DNA from: Siphonodentalium dalli
Taxonomy: Eukaryota > Mollusca > Scaphopoda > Gadilida > Siphonodentaliidae
DNA: 64,000 bases
Assembly: GCA_032622095.1 (NCBI GenBank)
Contig: CP136062.1
Span: forward strand, 197,167,887-197,231,886
Direction: 5' to 3'
Positions within the stretch are counted from its first letter, which is position 1, and the number at the start of each line of letters is the position of its first letter. The position numbers were made by a program, and so were the translations under genes. The notes beneath the pieces are model-generated. The model ran no database searches. It had not been told where the DNA came from and saw only the letters and a program-made list of their open reading frames with translations. Below are positions 1 to 11,204 of the stretch, piece by piece.

Positions 1-88
1 TCCATTTTGGAGACTCGCAAATATAAGAGAATGCATTGGCACAGGGTTTTAGCAACATTTCAAGAATCTCCAGTCATGGAAGGGTTAA
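1..88. mobile_element. Family A double-hairpin MITE, right end only
   Basis: The window opens inside a hairpin arm (gagactcgcaaatataaga) and runs through the family's terminal segment to GGGTTAA at 82-88. The last four bases are the TTAA target site. The rest of the element lies left of the window. The same terminal segment closes the copies at 5355 and 43447. The identification is by alignment to those copies. Confidence 0.8.
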
Positions 89-1850
89 GTTTTTATTAAA
101 CTTTGGCATCTTATTGGACTTATTCAACATTGGATGGTAATGTCACTGTAACAGTGATGTTTATCAGAATTGCTAGCATGCAATGACATTCTTTCATATA
201 AATTAATTAACTCACAGAATATCGAAAGACCAGATGTGAGTATAATATAAATTTATCACCCCATTTTATGCAGGGATACAAAAAATAAAGATAACATATG
301 TTATGCTTTAAAGTCAGCATGGACAATTAAAGGTAAACAATCTGAATTGATGGTCTCCATACCATCAGATTCCAAGAACAACATTTCTTAATCGATTAAA
401 TACCAAAACATAATGCTAACTAAGTACTGTCAACTCTAGTGTAACATTTTCCAAAACATGTTATATATCAACATTTTGTTCATCGCAACTTGGTATCAAG
501 ATTAGGTCAGTCGACTCAGTCGGCTTGTTGAATATTTGCTAGGCCGGGAAATATTCAAGGCGGTGAAAAATAACAGATTTCAAAAATTTATATTTTGTAA
601 CTCAGAACTTTAAAGGGTGTGTTGACTGTGTTCCTCGACTCGAATCAATTATTTTTACCCCCGAAGCCAAAGAAATAGTAATTGAGGAGCGTGAACTCGG
701 ATTATCTATCTTTAAATGTGCATGTATGGTACATGTATAAGCCACTTTAAGCTCCTTGTACAGATTACTTGGTGATACAGCAGGTTGACAAAGATAAAGG
801 AACATTAGAATATTTTGATTCTGTTATGGATTTTAAGGCCTGTATGTGTACATGAATCTGATTATATTGACATACTGCAATAATATGTCACTTAAAAGTT
901 CATATCCTTCAGATAAGCTCAGAAACAAGGCTTGAGACTGTTGTGCTTTGTGTGGAGATTTGAAACTGGTACACCTCCAAATTCTGGTCAATGTAGTATG
1001 AAATATAAAAAAGTTTATGCATACACTGGATGCCATAGTGCACAATTTCTGAGACTCGATGATACAAGTACATGTCTGTTGTAGAATTGAATTCACTAAC
1101 TTCACTTGCCAAGATTTTCATCACATAAGTCTGATAAAATGTAGAGGTCACTGATCGGTCTCCATCAAGGAAGGAATGCATACATATATGTGTCATTTTT
1201 GCCTTTGATGAACACATTGATCGTCATTTGGTTATAAATTAAAGCCTCCCCTTCGCTGCAGTGTGCACTAGTTACCAGGTAAGCATGGTACTGGATTCAG
1301 TGCATACCGTCCGTAGGTATACATATGGTACATGTGTATAGCCAGGAGACCCAGGACTCACTGTCACACAGCAACAACACACATGTCATCACCATTGTCA
1401 TGCATGGACGAATACCGATAACATCTACAGTACATGTATACAGTACATGTATCCAGTACATGTACACCGAATAACATTTGAAATCCTTCCTCATCCAGTC
1501 TTGGACAGAATTAATAATATTGGTATTAAGGGTCACCATGCAGTGTCTGCAAGAAGCACTCTGACAGGAAACATGATTCTATGATTGGTTATCAGATAAT
1601 CATATCAGGCCTTGAATGAAATTTTGATGTCTCAATCCAGTCAAGCAGCTCCTCCTGTCTGAAAAAAAAAGATTTTAATGCTTGTAATGACATCAGAAAA
1701 GAGGAATGACTGATCATATATTATTAAGATACATCATCCAAATTGATCACCCGGGGGCCGAGTTATAACAGTAAATTATATCCATTCAAATGCTGCATGA
1801 TGGTCAGAAACAGCTACAAATACATGTACCGGTATCATATACCGGTGTAA
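89..1850. other. No gene recognised; AT-rich, TACATGTA-rich spacer
   Basis: No frame in this stretch shows a recognisable protein. A small tandem cluster of CAGTACATGTAT units lies at 1426-1466 (three units). A minus-strand frame of 102 codons at 909-1217 has no recognisable motif and I treat it as chance. Confidence 0.6.
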
Positions 1851-2167
1851 CAGATATCTCCCCCTGGATATATCCCCCACTCTGGATACCCCCCCCCCCC
1901 CATGAATGACTAAAATAAAATTTCACTCATTTGATATATGTTACTTGAACAAACAAAAATAAAAAATAAAAAAACAAACTTAAATCTCATAAAACATTTC
2001 TTTCTGGCCATTTCAGGGTCAAACGATATTAAATGAGTGAATTTTCTTTTAGTCATACATGGGGGAAAATGCCCAGGGTGTGCGAGTGAGATATCTGAGG
2101 ACATTCGCAAATACACTCCCCCATGGAGGAAGATATCCAGACAGGAGGAGGTGACGTGTTACACCGG

Positions 2168-2722
2168 CAGAGGCGGACTGGGCCAAGAAACTGGCCCGGG
2201 AAATTAATATAATACCGGCCCATCTGTTTGGGGGGGGGGGGGGGGGGGGGTCCACAGTCCACACCCCCCCCCCCTTGAATCAAAATCAGACCAAATACAT
2301 GTTTTTGCATTTTGCATAATTCCATTTGCACCTCTGGTCTAATATCATATATATTCATAAACCATGGTTCTATATATTCCCGGTATGAGACCATTCAGAT
2401 ATTTTTACCTGAAAAATTGCATAAAATCTAACGGTCTCCAGACAAGAAGCTCGCAAATCCTAGCATCTCTATATAGACTGGCATCAACTGAAGCGTTCCT
2501 ATTTTGTTGTAAATTTCAATTGGGGGAGGGTCCGGGAGGGGTGTGTGAGATTTTTTTGGGATTTACAGCTGGAATCTCGAGATTAACGGGGTCTTTACGT
2601 GGTGTTATATGATGCTGACAAGTTCATTTAATGACAAACTTACGATTAGCCAATTCGGCTGGTTAAACAACACATGTGGCGGCCCATGTCCGGAGTTTTC
2701 CCGATCGGCCAGTCCGCCTCTG
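2168..2722 (+). mobile_element. hAT-like non-autonomous element
   Basis: The element starts with CAGAGGCGGACTGG and ends with the complement CCAGTCCGCCTCTG, a terminal sequence style known from hAT transposons. It contains a G-run of 21 (2230-2250) and a C-run of 11 (2264-2274). It has no coding capacity. A C-run of 18 follows directly at 2723-2740, so an 8-bp target duplication cannot be confirmed. The same sequence recurs inverted at 4079-4722. Assignment to hAT rests on the termini only. Confidence 0.7.
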
Positions 2723-3198
2723 CCCCCCCCCCCCCCCCCCATCGTCACATTATGCTCACATGGGGAACCTGTCAACTTCCCAATTTAGGTAACTTCTGTC
2801 TTTCCTCGCCGGTTTTCCGCTTCTCGGGTGATATATATTTATATATATATATATTGGCAGTACACAATATCCGAAGTAAAACATTTGACCCGGCATACGT
2901 GCCCAGAAATCCCCCCCTGACATGATGGCCAATATTTTTAAAGAAGTCAATCCGCAGTATAAGTGGTATATACTGGTATGTGTGATATTTGACATGCAGA
3001 AGTACTAGTTTGTGCTGCTATCTTCTAGTATACATAATTATGCTTGTATAATATACAGTATAATTTGTTCAATTCCCCAATGATTATGTATAATTGTGTT
3101 TACTAGTATATGCATGGAAATAGAGTATTTGTGAACTCACCTATTCAAGTAAAGATGATAAAATCAAATGTTGTATTGACATTTGGGGTGCCACATTG

Positions 3199-3390
3199 CC
3201 CCCCCCCCCCCCCAGGGGGGGTCGGAAACAAATTTCAGGCATGTATGGCATTTTTTCCCTTTCGAACATTTTTTGTACCCACCCACCCCCACCGCCAAAT
3301 TTGTTTCCGTTTTCGGCAGTTTTTTCCGACCATATTTTTTACACCCACCCCCCTTTTAACACTAAAACAGAGATTTGCGGGGGGAAATTC
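3199..3390. repeat. Dispersed poly-C/poly-G flanked repeat
   Basis: A run of 15 C and one of 7 G open a block with GGGTCGGAAACAAATTTC, then 'acccacccacccccacc', and the block ends in another C-rich run near 3350. Related blocks occur at 3690-3756, 4730-4880, 30993-31090, 33635-33812 and 62855-62998. They share long G or C runs, 'gggtgggtggg' segments and 'ggaaaaaaa/gaaacaaat' tracts. It behaves as a dispersed non-coding repeat. The class is unknown. Confidence 0.5.
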
Positions 3391-3689
3391 ACTGTAAACA
3401 GCTGTATATGAATTTCTGTGCATACTATTTATCATGGATGTTAACATGGACATGTAAATAGGAATGAGTCATTTTGAGGTCATTCGGCCAAAAAAACATG
3501 GCTGCCAGTGGCCATCTTGGATTTCAAGATTTGCAACAAAATACAACACGATAACTGCCTGCAGTCAGTTTACCAGTTAGAATTACATTATTTCTCTCAT
3601 TCAAAGTGGTTTTGAAGCCCAACTCATTGCCAAAACACTAAAAAAACAAGCAGGAAATTTTTGTTTTAGTTGCGGAAAAAATTGCTTCT

Positions 3690-3756
3690 TGGTGGCTTTG
3701 ACCACCCACCCACCCCGGCATACGTGCCGGAAATTTTTGTTCACCCCCCCCCCCAA
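3690..3756. repeat. Poly-C flanked repeat, short fragment
   Basis: The motif 'accacccacccaccccggc' is followed by 'atacgtgccggaaattttt' and a C-run at 3746-3755. It matches the style of the block at 3199 and of the RC of 4780-4870. Confidence 0.4.
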
Positions 3757-3819
3757 GCTGTTTAAATTGCCTTAAAACATTTACAAATATATGATATTTA
3801 CAAGACCAATATGATATCA

Positions 3820-4075
3820 TACCTGGCCGATCGGGAGACCGGGAAATTTCCCGATGGGCCGGAGGCCAGAATAATTCTGATTCCACGTGATTTTCTATCA
3901 AGCGAGAATCCGAGGGTTTTTTTACGGTTTGGGGGGGGGGGGGGGGGGGGGTATATGTGGTTGGGCCGCCCAACCACAACTTGGGCCGCAAATGAAACCG
4001 ACGTGGGCCGCCACATGTGTTGTTTAACCAGCCGTGTATCCAATAAGATGGTACTCTTCTCACATAAATTCATGA
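3820..4075. mobile_element. hAT-related fragment, lacking its outer terminus
   Basis: It begins 'tggccgatcgggagaccggg', the subterminal sequence also present at 4096 in the next element, and ends with 'ggccgccacatgtgttgttt', also present in both neighbouring hAT-like elements. It holds a run of 21 G at 3931-3951. The leading CAGAGGCGGA is absent, so it appears to be a truncated or recombined copy. Confidence 0.5.
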
Positions 4076-4078
4076 GGG

Positions 4079-4722
4079 CAGAGGCGGACTGCATGGCCGA
4101 TCGGGAGACCGGGAAAATTCCAGACGTGGGCCACCACATGTGTTGTTTAACCAGCCGAATTGGCTAATCGTAATTTTGACATTAAATGAACTTGTCGGCA
4201 TCATATAACACCACGTAAAGACCCCATTAATCTCGAGATTTTAACGGTAACTCCCAGCTGTAAATCCCAAAAAAATTCTTACGCACCCCTCCCCCAATTG
4301 AAATTTACAAGAAAATAGGAACGCTTCAGTTGATGCCAGTCTAGTTTATCGGATTCAAGATTTTCTTGTATAGTTTTCAAAATGTTCTCACCCCGGGCCG
4401 AACAACCATGAACAGCCCGGTGTGTCCTGGTCTCTTGTCCGTAGCCGTGTGCATTTGTCTGGAGTTAGACCGCTAGATGTTAGAATTTATGCAATTTTTC
4501 AGGTAAAAATATCTGAATGGTCTCATATCGGGAATATATAGAACCATGGTTTGTGAATATATAGGATATAATAGGCCAGAGGTGCAAATGGAATTATGCA
4601 AAAACATGTATTTGGTCTGATTCTGATTCAAGTGTGGGGGGGGGGGGGGGGTGCAGTTGGAATTTCCCAAGGTGGACTGTGGACACCCCCCGAACAGATG
4701 GGCCGGTATTATATTAATTTCC
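4079..4722 (-). mobile_element. hAT-like non-autonomous element, inverted copy
   Basis: It starts with CAGAGGCGGACTG and then runs as the reverse complement of 2200-2720, including 'ccacatgtgttgtttaacca', 'taacaccacgtaaagacccc' and 'ataatataataccggccc' read from the other strand. It stops at 'attaatttccc', where the 2168 copy continues for about 35 more bases to its terminus, so this end is truncated at the adjoining C-run (4730-4746). The two copies together form an inverted repeat with arms above 500 bp and a spacer of about 1.35 kb. Confidence 0.7.
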
Positions 4723-4729
4723 CACACAA

Positions 4730-4880
4730 CCCCCCCCCCCCCCCCCGCAAATCTGTTTTATTGTTAAAATGGTGGGGGTGGAAACCGGTGGATGTTTGGA
4801 CGCGGGGGTGGGTGGGTCCCAACAAGGGTCGAACGAAAAAAATCAGCATACATGCCTGAACATATTTTCCGACCCCCTGA
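4730..4880. repeat. Poly-C/poly-G flanked dispersed repeat
   Basis: A run of 17 C opens the block, followed by 'gggtgggtgggtcccaac' and 'catgcctgaacatattttcc', the reverse of the order seen at 3199-3390. It abuts the broken end of the hAT-like element. Confidence 0.45.
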
Positions 4881-5354
4881 TCATATGGCCATTTTCGTCT
4901 ATTTTTCCAACTATACTTTCTATAAGCAATGGGAATGCTTGATAGAAAATTTGTAAATAGTATATACAAGTAAGGGGTTAAATGTAGCACACCATGAACT
5001 TTGAAGTTGCCGACATTGTTTCTGGTGTCAATTTTTAAACTCCACCCATCCCCGGTTGTCAGGCCGCATTCATTGGCATTACACAAACAGGCATGGAAAT
5101 ACAAGATAGTGATTCGTCTTATACATGCATATATAAGTTAATTTAACGATATCCGTGTGGTTGTATTAATTTTCAACTTTTGGTGTGATATCTTTTGGTG
5201 TATCAGACATATACTGCCGGTAATACTGCGGTCATTACGTGGTATCACCCCGTTTTTAAGGTCAATTATTTTGAGGATAGCGCAGGGAAGAATCCAGAGA
5301 TTTTTTGGGGACACCTGTTCTGCATTTGAGAATGTTCCTATATAAATTGGGACA
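4881..5354. other. No feature recognised
   Basis: AT-rich sequence without repeat similarity inside the window and without a recognisable reading frame. Confidence 0.5.
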
Positions 5355-5600
5355 TTAGCCATTTTATGACAAGAGCTGCACTAGTGCGGCATTAAAGATC
5401 CTATGCCATTTCATTCTCTTATATATGCAAGTCTTCCGCATAAGAAAATGCACTGGCTTACAACGTCAAGATAAAAGCCAATGTATTCTCTTATATATGC
5501 GAGGCTCCTTAGATGGAAGACTCGCATATACCGTATAAGAGAATGCATTGGCACAGGATTTTTGCTAAATTTCAAGAAGCCCCAGTCATGAAAGGGTTAA
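5355..5600 (+). mobile_element. Family A double-hairpin MITE, full length
   Basis: The element runs from TTAG (a decayed TTAA) to TTAA at 5597-5600. The left end reads as a diverged CCCTTTCATGACGGGAGCTGC. Two hairpins are present: one of 'tcattctcttatatatgcaa...aagaaaatgc', partly decayed, and one of 'atgtattctcttatatatgc...aagagaatgcattggcac'. The CCCTTT termini and TTAA site resemble piggyBac-type elements. That assignment is inference. Confidence 0.8.
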
Positions 5601-6204
5601 AACATTCCTCACTGCACACTTGATTATGGAAATAAAGGCTCTATATCAACTGAATATTGATGATTTGCATTGCATGTTGTTGAATTATAATAGAAGATTT
5701 CCTTCAAAATATAGAAAATTCAGCTTTAATAAAGACTATTCACTTGCAATTTGGGGACATTTAGGCCTCCAGAGTTTGGGCGCCCAAACCTGTAACAGGT
5801 ATCAAAACAGCCCTGGATCCTTCCCTGGGATAGCGGTATATACATGTATTGGTGACAATGTACCAATATTCATCTGCATGGTAGCTATATAGATTATACA
5901 CTCACCACTGGTATTTTGATCAACACACTTCTTCCAGTAATATTTCACCTGTCATTTGTTCATTACCACATGTCTAGTAAGACATGACCGATGCTTAGAC
6001 TAATCATGGGCAAAGTAAATCTTCATCTTCAGATGTTGAAGACGACAGGGCATCCACCATGGCTAATGAATCTGGCATTACTGAAATTGAAGAAAAATAT
6101 GCTGCATATACATGTATGTGATATGGATACATGTATTTTTATAATTTGCAAACATATTTATAAACAAAGTGTAAAGTTCATTCTTCCAACAATGTGAGCG
6201 TCGT
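5601..6204. other. No feature recognised
   Basis: Open frames at 5620-5892 and 5991-6197 show no motif. TACATGTAT occurs at several places (about 5850, 6110 and 6130). Confidence 0.5.
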
Positions 6205-6572
6205 CGGCGATTCAGACGACCATGATTCAATCGTAAGTGGAGGAATCGGGCCTGATAAAATCATGGATAGTTTGTTCACACGATTACGATGTCATCGCAG
6301 AGGAGTATATTATCGGCGGTTAACCACGTGATTAACTACCCTATGATCTTTCCATTTACTTTGTATGATTTTTACGAACACACAAAGTTCTGTGATTCCA
6401 TCACAGGTGGAGGTAACCAAGGATATGCTACAATTTCGCATCTAAAATCAAACATTGCTTGACATTACTTTTTTCACTTGCGATCATGTCGTGAGCATGC
6501 ATGCGCAGTCCAACACACACAATGGAAATCTTTCCACTTACGATTGAATCATGGTCATATGAATGTTCACTT
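6205..6572 (+). mobile_element. Non-autonomous element, unit 1 of a head-to-tail pair
   Basis: Left and right ends are inverted copies of each other: 'gattcaatcgtaagtgga' on the left and 'tccacttacgattgaatc' on the right. Interior landmarks such as 'gttcacacgattacgatgtc' and 'catctaaaatcaaaca' recur in the same order in the next unit. No coding capacity is present. The superfamily is unknown. Confidence 0.65.
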
Positions 6573-6943
6573 AGTGAACGTTCAGATGACACGATACAAT
6601 CGTAAGTGGAGGAATCGGGACCGACGAGATCGTGGATAGTATGTTCACACGATTACGATGTCGTCGTACATGATGAAATCGTAGGTTGTTCGTAAAGCAT
6701 GTTATTGACTACCCTGCGATCTTTCCAGCCACGATTTTTACCTACACACGACTGATTATGTCACAAATGGAGATAACCAAGGATACGCTACGATTTTGCA
6801 TCTAAAATCAAACAGTGCTTGATATTATTTTTTTATCTAATATTTTGACGTGAGCATGCGCAGTCCAACTATCGGTTACTTCCTACGACGGACATATTTC
6901 AACTTACGATTGTATCGTGGTCGCCTGAACAATCACTTAGTGT
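6573..6943 (+). mobile_element. Non-autonomous element, unit 2 of a head-to-tail pair
   Basis: It follows unit 1 directly; the junction is the palindrome GTTCACTTAGTGAAC (6565-6579). Left end 'acgatacaatcgtaagtgga', right end 'acttacgattgtatcgtggt'. The interior aligns with unit 1 over its length, with small indels. The two units share a single terminus at the junction. Confidence 0.65.
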
Positions 6944-7930
6944 TAAATTGACAATAATGAGATTGTGTTTGTGGGAATTCTATCACTGTATCAGGTTGAC
7001 ATTTGTTAGAATAATGCTATGAAGTATAACTGACAATTGCCTTATAACTTAGTTATATTATAAGCTATATTTTCAATAAATGGGACCTTTTTGTTTTCCA
7101 ACTGACTATTATCATATTAATATGTTAATGTCGACCGATAATACACTGCATTTATGCCATAATTTGATTTTGCAAACTAAAATAGCCATTCCCGGATAGT
7201 ATTACGTTTATATAGCACAGAATTTAGGCCCAATTTATAACTCAATAAAAATCGTTTTTGCAATTTTTTATACAGTTGGGAATATTGTGTAAGTGTACGT
7301 TGGTATATGAATCATAAATGCAGTATAATCATAGGCCATCATATGTTACTATGTTGTCATGACAAATCATCATTATGACTATCCGATCATCGTATTCTAA
7401 TTTTTGTTTACACATTTCACCGACAGTAAAATTCACGATAATTTAATTTGAAGAACGTGAATAATTCACGCAATTTTAATCGTATTTCAATTAAGTATAT
7501 CACTCGTAACATCATCTTCGTAAAGAGAAAACACTTCAACATTTACTAATTAGCTTCACTTACCTGAATAATAGTTTAAATATATCAAGTGTCTGACCGT
7601 AAAAATTGTCAACATGGAGAAACAAAACCTCGTGCATGAGACATGACCTCCAGCTGCCGGCGGTATGTAAAAGACCCGGAACGGTGTTTAACCGTGTTTT
7701 AGCGGAACGAAATTAAATCAAGTACTAAACCGCGAAAATAGTTAATAAGCTCCATGAAACAATAAATTGATTAGACCACCGCCAACAGGGACGTGAAAAC
7801 AGTGCGAATGGGGTGTCTATACCGCCAACTTTGGTCAAAATTTTCAATAGTTGAAAATTTCATGACTGCCACATTATTTGTACATTTTACACCATATATG
7901 TATGGGAGTCCCTTTTCACATTTATTATTT
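6944..7930. other. No feature recognised
   Basis: AT-rich. I see no reading frame with a recognisable motif and no repeat shared with the rest of the window. Confidence 0.5.
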
Positions 7931-7987
7931 ATTTGCACTTAAGTGCAAATATGTGTCTATCAATTTATTTGCGCTTAAGCGCAAATA
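7931..7987. repeat. Two CTTAAG-centred palindromes
   Basis: TTTGCACTTAAGTGCAAAT (7931-7951) and TTTGCGCTTAAGCGCAAAT (7967-7987) are both perfect palindromes around an AflII site. They match the units of the array at 8614-8808. The first differs from the second by paired changes in both arms. Confidence 0.85.
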
Positions 7988-8017
7988 CCAAACACTCCCT
8001 TACTTCCCTCTGGTTGG

Positions 8018-8137
8018 GAATGATGGAGTCCATCTCATAATATATTATTATGAACTTATGGGCCCATAGTAGTAGCCCGGTGAATGATGGAGTCCATCTC
8101 ATAATATATTATTATGGGCCCATAGTAGTAGCCCCAT
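8018..8137 (+). repeat. 64-bp tandem duplication
   Basis: The block beginning 'gaatgatggagtccatctca' at 8018 recurs at 8082. Each unit ends in 'gggcccatagtagtagccc'. Confidence 0.8.
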
Positions 8138-8160
8138 ACAGACTCAAAATTTTAAGAAAA

Positions 8161-8552
8161 AACATATTTCCATATGCATATCAGCATATCTGTCGCTGGT
8201 GTCCCAAGAATTGGTGCCTCACTCCCAGAGCTCTAGTATATTTGATTAAAGGGACATCTCCTGCACAGATATATACCATTTCCATGGCCATAAAAGTGGA
8301 ATTAGGGGTTAATGGAGGCTTGCTTCCTGCATGTGGTTTACTTATTGACTTGAAATAGGGGAAAACAACCCTATTTTCATATTATCAGCATCCCTGTCCC
8401 TAATAATTTGTGTCTCCATCTCAGAGATGTAGTATATTTTATAAAAGAGACATATCCTGCACAGATCTATACCATTTGCATGGTCATAAAAGGTATCTAG
8501 GGATTACTGGGGATTGCTTCCCTCATATGGTGGGCCTATATAGACTTGAGTG
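8161..8552 (+). repeat. About 196-bp tandem duplication
   Basis: Landmarks 'cctgcacagatatataccat' (8260) and 'cctgcacagatctataccat' (8456) are 196 bp apart, and 'agtatattt' and 'ccatctcagag/cactcccagag' align at the same offset. The two units have diverged clearly more than the 64-bp repeat just upstream. Confidence 0.75.
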
Positions 8553-8613
8553 ATGTGTTTAGGCCTGTGCCATTTAAAATTAATTCAGGGGGGATCAATG
8601 CATATTAATTTTT

Positions 8614-8808
8614 ATTTGCGCTTAAGCGCAAATGATTTGCGCTTAAGCATAAAAGATTTGCGCTTAAGCGTAAATGATTTGTGCTTAACCGCACATGATT
8701 TACGCTTAAGCATAAATATTTGCGCTTAAGCCCAAATGATAGAGGTTATTTGCGCTTAAGCGCAAATATGTGTGTTTAAGCACGAATATTTGCGCTTTAG
8801 CATAAATA
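8614..8808. repeat. Array of CTTAAG-centred palindromes (9 units)
   Basis: Nine units of about 21 bp follow the pattern ATTTGCGCTTAAGCGCAAATG. Unit 6 carries an extra 'atagaggtt'. Several units keep the two arms complementary although the bases changed (for example GTGC with GCAC). Every unit could extrude as a small hairpin. The array ends about 100 bp before a family A element. Confidence 0.85.
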
Positions 8809-8915
8809 AATAATAAATGTGAAAAGGACCTCCCATATATATGACCATATATATAACTTGAATCGCTCACCACGTTGTTGAAAGAAATAGGTTTGTGCAA
8901 CCATTGTTTATTTTT

Positions 8916-9051
8916 TTAACCCTCTCATGGCGGGAGTTTCGCTGGTGCTGCATTAAAGACCATGTGCCAGAGCATTCTCTTATATATGAGAGTCATCCAT
9001 ATGGAGCCTCGCATCATATATAAGAGAATGCACTGGCTTACAAGGACATCT
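8916..9051 (+). mobile_element. Family A double-hairpin MITE, left half
   Basis: It starts at TTAA (8916-8919) followed by CCCTCTCATGGCGGGAGTTTC, contains the first hairpin ('attctcttatatatgagagt' to 'ataagagaatgcactggctt') and then stops. The second hairpin is absent. It ends within the first unit of the 382-bp satellite, in 'ggacatctttgccaataaac'. Confidence 0.75.
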
Positions 9052-10900
9052 TTGCCAATAAACTAAACATTTCTCAGGTTATTGCATGCACTTTTATTAC
9101 ACAGGGCAAGGTATATTACATTATATTAAGGGTATTTTACTTAAAATATTCTGTGGAAACTACATAAAAGCAATATTGTATGCATCCATGTATAGCCAAA
9201 TGAAATTAAACTATGGATATTTTATTGTTTATTTCACCAGAGACATGTATTCTGTTGAGATATTGCCTTATATATGTTATAAACATGCAAATAGTGGCTT
9301 CATTTGGGCTTGCTTCCATAATTTAGAGAGTCAAACCTGAAGAGATTCCCTTATTTCAAATTTGTAAGATGCCAAGGCAACTGAAATGGTGTATCAAACC
9401 TCAAATGGCAGTATTTCTTATCAGATGGACATGTCTACCAATAAATTAAACATTTCTCATGGTCATTGCATGCATTTTAATATACAGGACAAGGTAGAAA
9501 CATCATTTGATGGAAATATTACTTAAAATAGTCTGTCAAATCTACATAAAAGCCATATTGTATGCATCCCTGTATAGCCAAATGAAATTAAACTATGGAT
9601 ATTTTATTGTTTATTTCATTAGAGACATGCTTTCTGTTGAGATATAGCCTTATATATGTTATAAACATGCAAATAGTGGCTTTATTTGGGCTTGCTTCCA
9701 TAATTTAGAGAGTCAAACCTGAAGAGATTCCCTTATTTCAAATTTACAAGATGCCAAGCCAGCTGAAATGGTGTATCAAACCTCAAATGACAGTATTTCT
9801 TATCAGATGGACATGTCTACCAATAAATTAAACATTTCTCATGGTCACTGCATGCATTATAATATATAGACCAAGGTAGAAAACATCAGTTGATGGATAT
9901 TTTACTTAAAATAGTCTGTGGAAACTACATAAAAGCAATATTGTATGCATCCCTGTACAGCCAAATGAAATTAAACTATGGATATTTTATTGTGTATTTT
10001 ATCAGAGACGTGTATTCTGTTGAGATATAGCCTTATACATGTGATTAACATGCAAATTGTGGCTTCATTTGGGCTTTCTTCCATTATTTAGAGAGTCAAA
10101 TCTGAAGAAATTCCCTTAGTTTTATATTTATGATCCCATAATCCCATGAAATGGTATTTTAAACCTCAAATGTCAGTATTTATTATCAGATGGACATATC
10201 AACTAATGAATTAAACATTTCCCATGGTCATTACATGCATTTTAATATACAAGGCTATGTAGAAAACATCATTTGATGGATATTTTACTTAAAATAGTCT
10301 GTGGAAACTACATAAAAGCAATATTGTATGCATCCCTCTATAGCCAAATGCAATTGAACTATGGATATTTTATTGTACATTTTATCAGAGACATGTATTC
10401 TGTTGAGATATATAGCCTTATACATGTTATTAACATGCACATAGTGGCTTCATTTGGGCTTTCTTCCATAATTTAGAGAGTCAAAGCTGAATAAATTCCC
10501 TTAGGTTTCAAATTTAAAAGATGCCAAGCCAGCTGAAATGGTGTATCAAACCTAAAATGTCAGTATTTCTTATCAGATGGACATCTCTACCAATAAATTA
10601 AGCATTTCTCATGACCATTGCATGTATTTTAATATATAGGACAAGGCAGAATACATCACTTGATGGATATTTTACTTAAAATACTTTGTGGAAACTACAT
10701 AAAAGCCACATTGTATGCTTTCCTATATAGCCAAATGAAATTCAACTATGAATAAATTGGATATTTTATTGTTTGTATCATCAGAGATATTAGCATTCTG
10801 CTATTATATAGTCTTTTGTGTGTTATAAACATACAATAGGTGCATGGCCTCATTGGGCTTGCTTTCATAATACAAGAGAGTCAACTCTGAATAAATACCA
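9052..10900 (+). repeat. 382-bp satellite, five units
   Basis: The landmark 'tacataaaagc' occurs at 9161, 9543, 9926, 10309 and 10686, giving spacings of 382, 383, 383 and 377 bp. Other shared blocks are 'gttgagatatagccttata', 'gcatccctgtatagccaaat' and 'agagagtcaaacctgaagag'. The frames at 9086-9340 and 10273-10476 are the same satellite phase read by chance in two units and are not conserved in the others. The last unit is the most diverged. Confidence 0.9.
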
Positions 10901-11204
10901 TCGGTTTGAAATTGGTAGCATCTTCCATCCTTATATAAGAGGGGTATATACCAGCTTGAAGTACCGGTTTAATTAATAGGTTCAATGCAAGGGGCCACCA
11001 GAGAGGTTTGTCTAGTTCGGGATGGTGTGGCAAACCGCCATTTGGATATTTCAAGGGAGCTCTAGGTCTCCTCAATGGCGACCCACTATATTGTGCAAAC
11101 AAAATTTTATTAAAATTGTATAAAGGTCAGCATGCCCTAAGAGCATTGAGAAATAGATAAAAACACTTACTGACAGATTGCCAATAACAAAATTACATCT
11201 GTTG
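10901..11204. other. No feature recognised
   Basis: GC rises locally at 10975-11090, but no protein motif or repeat match is seen. Confidence 0.45.

Noticed and set aside
3638..4167. Overlapping frames of 113-141 codons on both strands rich in Pro or Gly
   Set aside because: They translate the G- and C-runs and hAT-like fragments.
8614..8808. CRISPR-like short palindromic repeats
   Set aside because: Palindromes are directly adjacent, there are no spacers of constant length, and no cas gene or leader is visible.
9086..9340. 84-residue plus-strand frame as a small gene
   Set aside because: It lies in the 382-bp satellite and its frame is broken in most other units.
9330..10510. Hammerhead ribozyme in the 382-bp satellite
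   Set aside because: CTGAAGA occurs in the units ('aacctgaagagattccc'), but no GAAA box with a pairing stem follows at the needed distance.
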